From assembly GCA_023489235.1 (NCBI GenBank), contig JAMDDE010000020.1:1-38372 (forward strand): a stretch of 38,372 bases of DNA, in the 5' to 3' direction. A program made the position numbers and the translations under genes. Shown piece by piece: positions 9,259-17,429 of this stretch; the stretch's first letter is position 1, and each line of letters starts with the position of its first letter. Below the pieces are notes generated by a model, which was not told the origin of the DNA, ran no database searches, and saw only the letters and a program-made list of their open reading frames with translations. Source of the stretch: Actinomycetota bacterium (GTDB lineage Bacteria > Actinomycetota > Acidimicrobiia > Acidimicrobiales > JAMDDE01).

Positions 9259-10204
9259 TCTTTTCTCTCTCGGTTGCCGCTTCTACGGGCCACACGGTCA
9301 CCGAACCTTCCCGAACGTATTCAGTGACTAATTCGGTATCGAATACCTGTCTCAAAGCTTGTTCCTCTGTAGCCATGGCCACAGTGCTGCCTACTTCGGT
9401 CACCACAAGTGGCTTTATAGCTAACGGATCGGTAGCGCAACCAATAGCTGTATCGGTCGCAAGTAGGTAGGTGAATACTCCATCCAACTCAGCAATCGAC
9501 TTCCATAAAGCTTCCCTAAGGGTCTTTCCTTCTGAAAGCTGTTCAGCAATGTATACAGCAATGAGTTCAGAATCATTTTCGGTCAGGAATTTAAGCTTTC
9601 TTTGAGACATTAGATGTCTCATTTTGTAATAGTTGGTTAACTGACCATTATGAACAATAGCTACGTCCAGATAGGGCCTAGCCCAAAACGGATGAGATAG
9701 CTCTACATCGACTGTTGACTCGGTGGCAAGACGAGAGTGAGCCAACCCATGAGTACCGATGAAATTAAGGATACCATGGCAAGCTGCTACCTCCTCTGCT
9801 GTCCCTACGTCCTTTATTATCTCTAGTCGTCTCCCCATAGAATGCACATAGGTTCCTTCCACTGATTCAATTGCATCCAAGAGCAGTGCTGGTGGTTCAG
9901 AACAATTAACCAATATTCTGAGAAACGTTCCACTGCCATTCACACCATTAGTCATCTGTGGTTCGCTAACAAATCTCCCTCGAACTGCAGTGACATTATG
10001 CTCAATATTTTCAATTGCTATATCAGGATCTACTCCTCGAGCAAGACGAGCCCGCACTATGATCATATCTTCAGCCAACTCTTCACCATATAAAGCAAAT
10101 CCAGTTGAGTCAGGTCCCCGATGAACCATAGCGCTTTCAGAAGCAGTAAGAAGTTGCCCTATCAATCCAGTACCATTGAGTATAAAACCACATTGGCCAC
10201 ACAC
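9242..10204 (-). CDS. Class II glutamine amidotransferase domain protein (MgsA/GlxB-like)
   Basis: An Ntn-type amidotransferase of 320 residues that hydrolyses the gamma-amide of glutamine (or possibly a gamma-glutamyl-amide) and passes the amine to the FMN partner. The GTG at 10204 is the right start because it puts the nucleophile Cys at position 2, with AGGAG about 9 nt upstream. Other family motifs are HRGPDS (28-33), the AHSRLATES loop and VHNGQLTN. The gene starts 12 nt after the GntR gene and overlaps the GXGXG gene by 17 nt. Homologous trios are known as MgsABC (N-methylglutamate synthase) and rhizobial GlxBCD. The substrate here is not set by the sequence. Confidence 0.9.
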   Translation of the reverse strand: MCGQCGFILNGTGLIGQLLTASESAMVHRGPDSTGFALYGEELAEDMIIVRARLARGVDPDIAIENIEHNVTAVRGRFVSEPQMTNGVNGSGTFLRILVNCSEPPALLLDAIESVEGTYVHSMGRRLEIIKDVGTAEEVAACHGILNFIGTHGLAHSRLATESTVDVELSHPFWARPYLDVAIVHNGQLTNYYKMRHLMSQRKLKFLTENDSELIAVYIAEQLSEGKTLREALWKSIAELDGVFTYLLATDTAIGCATDPLAIKPLVVTEVGSTVAMATEEQALRQVFDTELVTEYVREGSVTVWPVEAATEREKSAYSA

Positions 10205-10216
10205 GTCATATATCTC

Positions 10217-10903
10217 CTATATTTCTCTTCCCGTGTTCTTATATCCTTGGAGGCTTTTGAGAAGTGACTCAGAGGCCTCCTCTATGTGTTTTTTAAGCAA
10301 TTGCTCTACAGCAAGACAGTCGCGAGCTATGAAAGCATCTACTATCTCCCTATGTTCAGCAACCATATTGCTAACTGCTCCAACATTATGGGTGTAATAA
10401 CCGAACATTAAGAGAACTGAGTTGTGAGCCCAAAGATCACAGAGCATCTCATACATTCGTCTATTCGGACACTGCTCCACAAGCGAGGTATGCAAGTCAA
10501 AATTGCTTTTGAAAGCAGTGATTACATCTACTGGATATTCACGCTCATGTTTGGACTGAATGGCCTCAATACGCTCCAACTGTTCAGGTGTAGCTGATTC
10601 GCAGGCCAATCTCGCTGCAAACGGCTCGATGATCCACCGGAGTTGATAAAGATCTCCGGCCTGCTCGGGAACAAGTCCTTGAACGAACATGCCCTTCCCT
10701 GGCACCGTGTAAACCAAACCTTCTCGTTCGAGACGAAGCAGTGCCTCCCTGAGTGGAGTTCTGCTCACTCCTAAACTTGCTGCTAAACGTTCTTGGAATA
10801 ATCGGGTGTCAGGGAGTAGTTCCCCGGTAGCTATCATTTCACGCAACCGCTCATGCACCTCGTTAATCAAACGGGTATCGGATCGCTCCAGAGGTCGTGG
10901 CAT
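10217..10903 (-). CDS. GntR-family regulator, FadR/FCD subfamily
   Basis: A transcription factor of 228 residues. I chose the ATG at 10903 because AGGAGGAAA lies 8 nt upstream; the longer frame adds 30 residues unlike the family. The N-terminal winged helix (about residues 8-75) shows the GntR signature around FQERLAASLGVSRTPLREAL. The C-terminal all-helical FCD domain (about 80-215) has the spaced Asp/His residues that bind metal and often an organic acid ligand. The gene lies inside the operon between permease and amidotransferase, suggesting autoregulation. The effector is probably an amine, a gamma-glutamyl-amide or a product acid; that is inference. Confidence 0.9.
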   Translation of the reverse strand: MPRPLERSDTRLINEVHERLREMIATGELLPDTRLFQERLAASLGVSRTPLREALLRLEREGLVYTVPGKGMFVQGLVPEQAGDLYQLRWIIEPFAARLACESATPEQLERIEAIQSKHEREYPVDVITAFKSNFDLHTSLVEQCPNRRMYEMLCDLWAHNSVLLMFGYYTHNVGAVSNMVAEHREIVDAFIARDCLAVEQLLKKHIEEASESLLKSLQGYKNTGREI

Positions 10904-10989
10904 ATCATTTCCTCCTATACAGGATTCTGAATTCAAACTCTTACCGAGTTTTTTTGAACAGAACCCTGTTGTCAAGCCACTCCAGCTGC

Positions 10990-12513
10990 TCACCCTATAT
11001 CACCCTCACGTAACTGCTCAACCATCTCGGGAACAGCAAACTCCACATTTGTCTCGGATCTAACCGTCAAGCTATGGTTCTCATGAGCTAGATTCCATAT
11101 GGTCAATGCAGACCCACAGGCTACCCAACCAATCAAGTACCAAATCCATTGATTATCAGGAGCGGAAACCTTGTATATGCTTCCAAAGATCCCCCCGGCT
11201 GAAACTACAAAACCGACCAATACGGCCACTACTAAACTGAAGCGTCGAGCATAATTCCATAAACCAGGTATAGCGCCTATGGCAATAGTGGCGTAGACAA
11301 CCACTAAGCCAAGACCACCTAATCCAGCCATCCACGCAAATAGCGGAAAATACTGTGGAGAGCCATGTAGAGGAAAGACACCTTTGTCCAATCGCACTAA
11401 CACTACAAAAGCCACCCCAACTAGTACTTGAAAAATGATGGCGTTTACTGGTGTACCCCACCTGCGATTCACTTTGGCGAAGGTAGACGGAATACGTCTA
11501 TCTCGAGCCATGGCAAAGAGACCTCGGGTGGTTGCTACTGCTGCTCCAAGGCCAACAGCCATAATATCCAAAATGACTACTATGTTAAGAAGATCGAAAA
11601 TTATGGAGTTTCCAAAATTACCTGACGCTCCCAAGGTGAACAGTGGTGCTGGGTTAGCAGCCCATTTCGCAACGTTGAGCCCAAAACCAATATCTTGAGC
11701 GTAAGCACCTACTACGAAGATTACTCCTACCACTACTACTGAACCAATAATCGCTAGTGGCACTGATTTCTTGGGATGAGCGGTCTCTTCTCCAAGGTTA
11801 GCAGCTGATTCAAATCCTACGAATAATAGAATGGCGTAGATAATGCCAAAAAATATTCCCGACCATCCATCAGCAGAAGCAGTCGGATTGAATGGTCTAA
11901 TTGTGTTTCCTCCATGACCTCCTCTGATAATTACAGAGATCAAAAACCCAACTACAAATAGAACAGAACTGAATACCAAAGTCAGCTGTACCCTTGTAGA
12001 GATACGTACACCAAAATATAAAAAGCTAAAGAGTAGTATTGCATAGATTAAATCTAGCAACCAATAAGGAATACCTACCCCATAAGTAGAGCGTAGGAAG
12101 TCAGAAGTTATGCCACCGACCACTACTACAATGGCACTAGCTAAAATCATTGTACAACCGTAATAAAGCCAACCAGCTACAAAGCCAATCCTCTTGCCGA
12201 GCCCATCAGTAACATAATCATAAAGAGCTCCTGCAGCATGAATACGTTTTGAATACGCAGCTATTATCCACCCAATCGCCCCAATTCCAATCCCAGCTAG
12301 GATGATGGCTAAAGGAGTTGCTATTCCTGCTCCTTTGCTAGATGCGCCAGCCCCTACTACTAGTGGAATTAACAAAGCGGATGAGAACACCGGACCCATG
12401 AACCCTACTGACTGGGCAATAGCATCTATCACCCGTAAATGATGCTCACCAAGCTGTTCATTTGCTCGTCTATCAATCGAGGAGGACACATTGACACCCC
12501 CACCATCTGCCAT
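10990..12513 (-). CDS. APC-superfamily amino acid/amine permease
   Basis: A 507-residue inner-membrane transporter with about 12 hydrophobic helices. The N-terminal cytoplasmic tail leads into the first helix around SVGFMGPVFSSALLIPLV, where the family's unwound substrate-binding stretch lies, and the helix 6 region contains LLFVGFESAANLGEE, a typical APC motif. It is the first gene of the minus-strand operon, 86 nt ahead of the GntR gene. By position it is the importer for the substrate of the pathway, as PuuP is for putrescine. It could equally carry an amino acid or ethanolamine. Confidence 0.88.
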   Translation of the reverse strand: MADGGGVNVSSSIDRRANEQLGEHHLRVIDAIAQSVGFMGPVFSSALLIPLVVGAGASSKGAGIATPLAIILAGIGIGAIGWIIAAYSKRIHAAGALYDYVTDGLGKRIGFVAGWLYYGCTMILASAIVVVVGGITSDFLRSTYGVGIPYWLLDLIYAILLFSFLYFGVRISTRVQLTLVFSSVLFVVGFLISVIIRGGHGGNTIRPFNPTASADGWSGIFFGIIYAILLFVGFESAANLGEETAHPKKSVPLAIIGSVVVVGVIFVVGAYAQDIGFGLNVAKWAANPAPLFTLGASGNFGNSIIFDLLNIVVILDIMAVGLGAAVATTRGLFAMARDRRIPSTFAKVNRRWGTPVNAIIFQVLVGVAFVVLVRLDKGVFPLHGSPQYFPLFAWMAGLGGLGLVVVYATIAIGAIPGLWNYARRFSLVVAVLVGFVVSAGGIFGSIYKVSAPDNQWIWYLIGWVACGSALTIWNLAHENHSLTVRSETNVEFAVPEMVEQLREGDIG

Positions 12514-12564
12514 CCTTAAAACCCCCCGTGCTCAGATCTATTGAATACTGAATACAGAATGTAA

Positions 12565-12592
12565 CTCTTACATAACTTGTATGGGTTGTCAA
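12565..12592 (-). promoter_or_regulatory. Candidate operon promoter with overlapping inverted repeat
   Basis: On the minus strand a perfect TTGACA (12592-12587) is followed after 16 nt by TAAGAG (12570-12565), about 50 nt ahead of the permease start. The -35 box lies inside an inverted repeat CTTG-N10-CAAG, which would be a good position for a GntR-type operator. The -10 is weak, so this remains a candidate. Confidence 0.45.
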
Positions 12593-13099
12593 GAATCAAG
12601 AGAAAGCCGACGATCCGAGGCATCTAGTTTGGATCGGCAATAACTCCCGTTGCCGTCTCTTACCTCGGATACTCGAACCCAGACTCGTGGCCAAGTTCAC
12701 TCAGTAGCTCGCTCTCCCTCTCCAATGCAGAGGCCCTGCTGCTCTGGTGGGTCGTGGTCATCGTTTTTCTAGCCAGATCGAACTAGGAACACTACCGATT
12801 GGTGTGCCAAGAGCAAGGCGGCAGGAGAACTAGGTGCACCGGCAGTAAGAGATATCGTGTTCTACAGCATCCTCGGAGACAGTGGCTTCCATACCATCCT
12901 CTCGGTCCTGCACGGCTTTGAGGCCCCCATGGTCCTCCGCCGTGTCCACGATGCTGACCAGCTATGCTAGGAGGGAGTATCAGGCCACCTACCGAGACAA
13001 GCTGGCTTATTGAAACATTTACTGGATCGAGTAGATCTGCATTGCCACCAACACTAGTAAGGACTAGGCAAACTCACACTCTCGAATTCAATCCAGTCT

Positions 13100-13294
13100 T
13101 TGCATTGCAATCTCTGCTACAGCTTGAAATTGCCAAAACAAGCATCAACTAAAGTCGATGCAAACCATTCTGCCGCCCAACCATCAGATACAGCCTCGTT
13201 CTGTACGGCATTAGCTCATCTCGGTGTACAAATACCAGTGATATCGCAACATATTCTCACTGGCTCGACAATACCAACCACAGTATTGAGCTAG
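13100..13294 (+). pseudogene. Degraded fragment of the lipoprotein gene at 2085
   Basis: The frame translates to QPSDTASFCTALAHLG, then ISQHILTGSTIPTTV, matching QPSDTTSFCTALAHFG, then ISQKIPTGSTMLAAV of the intact lipoprotein. By eye about four in five bases match over 13168-13275 against 2222-2330. The copy has no signal peptide or lipobox, and it ends at a TAG soon after the matching part, so more than half of the domain is missing. It is in the same orientation as the intact copy and lies on the opposite side of the amine operon. Confidence 0.8.
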
Positions 13295-13307
13295 GGCCAG
13301 TAAGCGT

Positions 13308-13790
13308 TTAAAGAGCGTTCAAAATAGTATCAGCTGAACTGACCGTAACACCTGACCCCGGTTCTACATTGAGAAGCTTGATCACTCCATCCTCGATGAT
13401 GGCCGCATACCTCTGGGAACGAGTACCCATACCGAACGAACGACCATCGAGCTCCAAGCCCATCTGCTTGGCAAAGTCACCGTTGCCATCGGCAAGCATC
13501 ACTATATTGTCCCCTACGCCTCTAGCCTTGCCCCACGCATCCATCACAAATACATCGTTAACAGCTATACAAGCAATAAGACTCGCACCTTTTGCCTTCA
13601 GTTTGTCTGCGGAAACGACAAATCCTGGTAGGTGTTCATCCGAACAAGTGGGAGTAAATGCTCCTGGCACAGCAAACAACACTACTCGACCACGGCCTAG
13701 GACATCCCCAGTTTGAACTGGTTGAGGTCCATTGGGACCCATAGTCATAACCTGTACGTCAGGAACGCGATCTCCTACTTTAGCAGCCAT
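13308..13790 (-). CDS. Peroxiredoxin, Prx5 type
   Basis: A thiol peroxidase of 160 residues that reduces hydrogen peroxide and organic hydroperoxides. The family motif PGAFTPTCS is intact, with peroxidatic Cys C49 and the catalytic Thr just before it; the conserved Arg lies in the C-terminal half (GTRSQRYA). A second Cys at about 73 (IACIAV) is a possible partner, although in Prx5 proteins the resolving Cys is variable. The start has AGGAAGGAG five nt upstream. No reductase partner is adjacent. It faces the lipoprotein fragment and follows the aldo/keto reductase gene on the same strand with 67 nt between them. Confidence 0.92.
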   Translation of the reverse strand: MAAKVGDRVPDVQVMTMGPNGPQPVQTGDVLGRGRVVLFAVPGAFTPTCSDEHLPGFVVSADKLKAKGASLIACIAVNDVFVMDAWGKARGVGDNIVMLADGNGDFAKQMGLELDGRSFGMGTRSQRYAAIIEDGVIKLLNVEPGSGVTVSSADTILNAL

Positions 13791-13857
13791 AATTACTCCT
13801 TCCTACGGTTAACCTTAGTTTATCTTAACCTCATTGCCACCATCTACGCTCTCAAGT

Positions 13858-14856
13858 TCACGCTCTTGGATTCGGGCTTTTGGTCAACTCGGGATCACGC
13901 TTCACCACGGGCTCCAATATCCTCTCCACTTCGGCAAGCAAATCACTGCTTAACGATATGCCCACAGCACTCACATTCTCCCTGATCTGTTCTGGACGAG
14001 TGGCCCCGACAATCGCAGAGGAGATACCGGGCTGGGATAGTACAAAGCCAAGTGCCAACTGCACTGGGGTCATCCCTGCCTGACGGGCCAGATCAGCAAC
14101 GCGGCCAACACGGTCCAATGTATCCGCATCCATGTAGCGACTGATGAAACCCCTCCCTTGGTCATCGGTGGCACGGGAATGAGGGGGTGGAGGCATATCT
14201 TTGCGGTACTTGCCAGTAAGTACCCCTTGAGCCAAAGGAGACCAGACTATCTGCCCGATCCCTTCTCGGCGGCAGAGAGGCAAAACTTCTGCCTCTATCA
14301 CGCGCCAGAGCAAGGAATACTGTGGTTGGTTAGAGACTATGCGGTCAAAGCCCATCTCCTTCGCTATTGCCAAAGCTTCAGCTATCTGCTCCGCTCTCCA
14401 CTCCGAAACGCCTACATACAGAACCTTTCCCTGTCTCACCAGATCATCGAAAGCTCTCAAACTCTCCTCGAGAGGTGTCTCATAGTCAAAGCGATGTGCT
14501 TGGTAGAGATCGACGTAGTCGGTTCTCAACCTCCGTAGGGAGGCATGACACGACTCTTTTATATGCTTTGCTGACAGACCTCGATCATTCTTTCCCGGCC
14601 CAGTAGGCCAATACACCTTGGTGCACAACTCAATCGATTCTCGCCTAACGCCAGCCAAGGCATCTCCAAGTATCTCTTCAGCTCTGCCCATGGCGTATAC
14701 ATCAGCGGTGTCAAAGGTAGTGATGCCCTCCTCCAAAGCTGCGTGTACGCACTCTTTGGCTTGATCCGCTTCGACTTGACTGCCGTGGGTGATCCAGTTC
14801 CCATAGGCAATCGCAGATACATACAGACCACTACGTCCAAGGTGACGATATTCCAT
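13858..14856 (-). CDS. Aldo/keto reductase (Kv-beta-like)
   Basis: An NADPH-dependent oxidoreductase of 332 residues with the TIM-barrel aldo/keto reductase fold. The chosen ATG at 14856 gives the typical family start EYRHLGRSGLYVSAIAYG; an in-frame extension of 20 residues upstream does not look like the family. The catalytic tetrad is D49, Y54 (DTADVY), K80 (CTK) and H121 (YQAHR). The C-terminal cofactor motif AIVGATRPEQIREN is intact. The ribosome binding site is weak. It is divergent from the RecB-like gene. The substrate cannot be told from sequence; close relatives reduce aldehydes such as methylglyoxal. Confidence 0.88.
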   Translation of the reverse strand: MEYRHLGRSGLYVSAIAYGNWITHGSQVEADQAKECVHAALEEGITTFDTADVYAMGRAEEILGDALAGVRRESIELCTKVYWPTGPGKNDRGLSAKHIKESCHASLRRLRTDYVDLYQAHRFDYETPLEESLRAFDDLVRQGKVLYVGVSEWRAEQIAEALAIAKEMGFDRIVSNQPQYSLLWRVIEAEVLPLCRREGIGQIVWSPLAQGVLTGKYRKDMPPPPHSRATDDQGRGFISRYMDADTLDRVGRVADLARQAGMTPVQLALGFVLSQPGISSAIVGATRPEQIRENVSAVGISLSSDLLAEVERILEPVVKRDPELTKSPNPRA

Positions 14857-14994
14857 GATTTTCAGGCTATCAAGTAAAACATGAGGTAGAGGTCGATCCG
14901 GATCGGTCAGCAGCACAGAGGCTTGCAGATGCTCCTAATTGGCAGGCAGTACAGACCAAGGATCATATCCACCTCTTGGGATGGAACTTGGCAT

Positions 14995-15780
14995 ATGCTA
15001 GAACTTCAAATGTTGTTGCCACTTCCAAACAGCCTCTCTCCTTCGAGAGTCAGCACTTACAAAGAATGCCCACTTGCCTTTAAATTCCAATTCATCGACA
15101 AGCTACCTCAAGCTCCATCTCCATGGGCAATAAAGGGCACCTTGGTCCATGCTGGCCTCGAGAGTCTCTTCTTCAACTTCTCTCCGCCGGAGAGGACCTT
15201 GGCTAGAGGACTCGACGCTCTGACAAAAGCTTGGTCGTATATGCAAGAGAGCGAGGAGGTTCGCTCTTTGGGAATGACCAGGGAAGAATCACAAGAGTTC
15301 TTTGAAGATGCACGTCTTCTGCTCAGCAATTACTTCCTCATGGAAGATCCCAACCTGGTGAACGTTGTGGGAGTAGAACTTGCTCTTGATGCAAGAATAG
15401 GCAGTGTGCACTTAAAAGGCATAATTGATCGATTGGATATAGAGGAGAATTACGGTTTTGTAGTAACCGATTACAAAACTGGACGTGTGCCACCTCAAGC
15501 AAATGAACGAGCTCGTTTGAATGGAGTACATCTCTACGCTGCTCTATGTAAATCAGTGCTAGGCGTACTACCCCTCCGAGTCCAGCTCCTTTACCTTAGG
15601 GACAAGGTAACCATCTCTACATCCCCTACAGAACAAACCATGAGAGGAACGATAGGGCAGTTGAATGCCGTCTGGTCCGCTGTCGAGAAAGCATGTACAA
15701 CCAATGACTTTCGTCCTAGGCCATCCCGGCTATGTACGTTCTGTTCCTACCGGCACCTCTGCCCGATTCATCAAGGGTGA
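14995..15780 (+). CDS. RecB-like PD-(D/E)XK exonuclease with Fe-S cysteines
   Basis: A 261-residue single-domain nuclease of the RecB/Cas4/AddB superfamily. It begins with SPSRVSTYKECPLAFKF, then GTLVHAGLE (motif His), GIIDRLD (metal Asp) and VTDYKTG (catalytic Asp and Lys). One early Cys (YKECP) and three late ones (CTFCSYRHLC) match the [4Fe-4S] staple of AddB and Cas4. Relatives are stand-alone in many actinobacteria (the Rv2119 type) and are presumed to act in DNA repair. I chose the ATG at 14995, with GGGATGGA upstream; a TTG at 14923 is possible. The stop is 7 nt from the PAP2 start. No cas1/cas2 or CRISPR repeats are present, so a CRISPR role is unlikely. Confidence 0.85.
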   Translation: MLELQMLLPLPNSLSPSRVSTYKECPLAFKFQFIDKLPQAPSPWAIKGTLVHAGLESLFFNFSPPERTLARGLDALTKAWSYMQESEEVRSLGMTREESQEFFEDARLLLSNYFLMEDPNLVNVVGVELALDARIGSVHLKGIIDRLDIEENYGFVVTDYKTGRVPPQANERARLNGVHLYAALCKSVLGVLPLRVQLLYLRDKVTISTSPTEQTMRGTIGQLNAVWSAVEKACTTNDFRPRPSRLCTFCSYRHLCPIHQG

Positions 15781-15787
15781 TCAAATC

Positions 15788-16387
15788 TTGAGCAGTGAAA
15801 ATCCAAGACAATCCAGCACAGGTAAGTCGTTGACCTCGTCTCTACGGCTAGCTGTCGATGAATTCGACGAGGCTATCGACCAGGTATTCGATCTGTTGCG
15901 AGGTCGCCAATGGGTAGATTACATATTTTATTGGGCATCTGCACTTGGAGACCACGGTTTGCTGTGGACCATACTAGCCACATTAAAGGCTCTGCGACCT
16001 GGAAAGCTATCTGAACGCTCAGCTATACGTGCCGTAGTAGCAACTGGCACTCAATCTGTTGTAGTTAATCTAGGTCTCAAGTCAATCTTTCGTCGCCACA
16101 GACCACCTAATGACAATGACCATCCTCTCCATGTCCGGGTACCAATGACCAGTAGTTTCCCTAGCGGTCACGCCACTGCCGCGTTCTGTGCAGCCAATCT
16201 GTTGGCTGAAGGAGATAACCTTTGGTTACTGTACTATTCTTTGGCTACTGTTGTAGCGCTAAGTCGCATCCACGTGCGTATGCACCATGCCTCTGATGTC
16301 TTAGGTGGTATAGCCATCGGGCTGCTACTAGGAAGAATTGCCAGAAAAGTTGCTCCTCTTGCTCCTCTGAGCTCTACCATCAAGTGA
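15788..16387 (+). CDS. PAP2-family membrane phosphatase
   Basis: A phosphatidic-acid/polyprenyl-phosphate phosphatase-type protein of about 199 residues. The three-part active site is complete: KSIFRRHRP (K-x6-RP), SFPSGHATA (PSGH) and SRIHVRMHHASD (SR-x5-H-x3-D). Several hydrophobic helices place it in the membrane. I prefer the TTG at 15788, which has GGGTGA 7 nt upstream and starts just after the nuclease stop. The frame is open further upstream and an ATG at 15704 would overlap the nuclease gene. Possible substrates are undecaprenyl pyrophosphate or phosphatidate. It is probably co-transcribed with the nuclease gene. Confidence 0.85.
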   Translation: MSSENPRQSSTGKSLTSSLRLAVDEFDEAIDQVFDLLRGRQWVDYIFYWASALGDHGLLWTILATLKALRPGKLSERSAIRAVVATGTQSVVVNLGLKSIFRRHRPPNDNDHPLHVRVPMTSSFPSGHATAAFCAANLLAEGDNLWLLYYSLATVVALSRIHVRMHHASDVLGGIAIGLLLGRIARKVAPLAPLSSTIK

Positions 16388-16491
16388 TCTATGTAATCCT
16401 TGTGATCGAGTGGCTGGAGAACGGTTAGATGCTGAAGAGGTCTGGAATCCTTGGGATCTCTGGAATGTCAGCTCATCTACAGACGTTAGCC

Positions 16492-17103
16492 ATGGTAATG
16501 AAAACAACTAGCTTCTCTGTAACCTTCGATTATCGCTGTCCATTCGCACGCAATGTAAACGAGCATATAGTGGCTGGCCTCCAAGCCGGAGCCACCTGGG
16601 AGGTCACTTTTCTCCCCTTCAACTTAGACGAAACGCATGTGGAAGAAGGCGAACCCTCTGCTTTCGAGGATCCCGTAAAGGTGACCAATACTCTAGCTCT
16701 ACAAGCAGGGGTTGTGGTAAGGGATACCTTACCAGATAAGTTCTTGGATGTTCATCTCGGATTGTTCAGAGCGCGCCACGATGAGAGCCGTGACCTGCGT
16801 GACAAAGAGGTGATCGGCTCGGTCCTGGAAAGCTGTGGAGTGGACGCAGCAGGAGTGTTCGATGCCATGGACGAGGGTTGGCCTCTCGAGAGAGTACGGC
16901 AAGAGCACGAGAAGGTAGTCAACGATTATCAAGTGTTCGGCGTACCAACGTTCATATTAAACGATTGCGCTGTATTCGTTCGTCTCATGAACAGGCCAAA
17001 AGACGGAGTGAGGGATCCAAAGGAAGCCGTCGGGTTTATACTCGACCTCATTGCCAACAACCCAGACATCAATGAGCTAAAGCACACGACCATCTCTCAC
17101 TAG
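16492..17103 (+). CDS. DsbA-family thioredoxin-fold protein
   Basis: A 203-residue protein of the DsbA/2-hydroxychromene-2-carboxylate isomerase/FrnE group, probably cytoplasmic as no signal peptide is seen. It starts with a beta strand followed by DYRCPFAR, a CxxA version of the usual CxxC motif, so only one active-site Cys is present. The inserted helical domain follows, and VFGVPTFIL carries the cis-Pro loop. A CPFA motif suggests a monothiol or transferase role rather than disulfide formation. The start is uncertain: ATGs at 16492 and 16498 both lack a clear Shine-Dalgarno, and a longer frame opens at 16429. Confidence 0.75.
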   Translation: MVMKTTSFSVTFDYRCPFARNVNEHIVAGLQAGATWEVTFLPFNLDETHVEEGEPSAFEDPVKVTNTLALQAGVVVRDTLPDKFLDVHLGLFRARHDESRDLRDKEVIGSVLESCGVDAAGVFDAMDEGWPLERVRQEHEKVVNDYQVFGVPTFILNDCAVFVRLMNRPKDGVRDPKEAVGFILDLIANNPDINELKHTTISH

Positions 17104-17118
17104 GCATCTCTCACTAGG
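17091..17118. repeat. 14-bp perfect tandem duplication over a stop codon
   Basis: CATCTCTCACTAGG occurs twice in direct succession at 17091-17104 and 17105-17118. The first copy contains the last codons and stop of the DsbA-family gene. This looks like a replication-slippage duplication with no coding effect. Confidence 0.9.
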
Positions 17119-17429
17119 CACGATAGGAGGGAACCTCAACAACAACTTACATCTTCTCCGTGGATATAGCCTAGGATTCTCCTAGGTGCCATTGTTGCCG
17201 TTGGCAGAGCTGCTACGACAGCTCTAGGTTGAGTGGAGCTCATCTCCGGTCTATCGGAGCTCCAGCTCCTACCAGAGTAAGGGCTGGTTGCGACAGAGTG
17301 CGTCCCTACTCATGAAAATATATTTAATGTACAGTAGGAATATTGATTTGCTATTATTTCACTTGCTCGACAATTGAGCAGGGTTCGGAACAAGGGGGAT
17401 AGCAACAGTGAGATGCTCGAGGAGACACC
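17104..17429 (+). promoter_or_regulatory. Leader region of the aryl-CoA ligase gene
   Basis: The 326-nt region upstream of the ligase gene has no open gene. It contains a hairpin CCTAGGA-TTC-TCCTAGG (17170-17186), which may end transcription from the left. An AT-rich part holds TGTACAGTA at about 17329 and an inverted repeat TGCTC-N7-GAGCA at 17364-17380, either of which may be an operator. TATTAT near 17352 could be a -10 box but lacks a good -35. The ligase Shine-Dalgarno GAGGAGA sits just ahead of the ATG. Confidence 0.45.

Larger units (their letters stand above)
12514..13307. other. Gene-poor region with degraded remnants
   Basis: About 790 nt with no intact gene. Its left part carries the candidate amine-operon promoter. 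At 12793-12969 on the plus strand a stop-free frame encodes a protein-like run including RDIVFYSILGDSGFHTIL and ending in a TAG, with no start or ribosome binding site; I do not recognise it and suspect a remnant. Its right part contains the lipoprotein fragment annotated separately. I found no terminal inverted repeats or transposase. Confidence 0.5.

Noticed and set aside
12964-13152. 62-codon plus-strand frame
   Set aside because: Composition looks non-coding, no homology seen, and it overlaps the start of the lipoprotein fragment in another frame.
12514-13307. Insertion sequence flanking the amine operon
   Set aside because: No transposase-like protein, terminal inverted repeats or target duplication could be seen.
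14923-15780. RecB/Cas4-like nuclease as evidence of a CRISPR or defence locus
   Set aside because: No cas1/cas2, no repeat array and no other defence gene nearby; neighbours are PAP2 and DsbA-family genes, and stand-alone relatives are common in actinobacteria.
17170-17186. CCTAGGA hairpin as a strong terminator
   Set aside because: The stem is short with a 3-nt loop and no T-tract follows; kept only as a note in the ligase leader.
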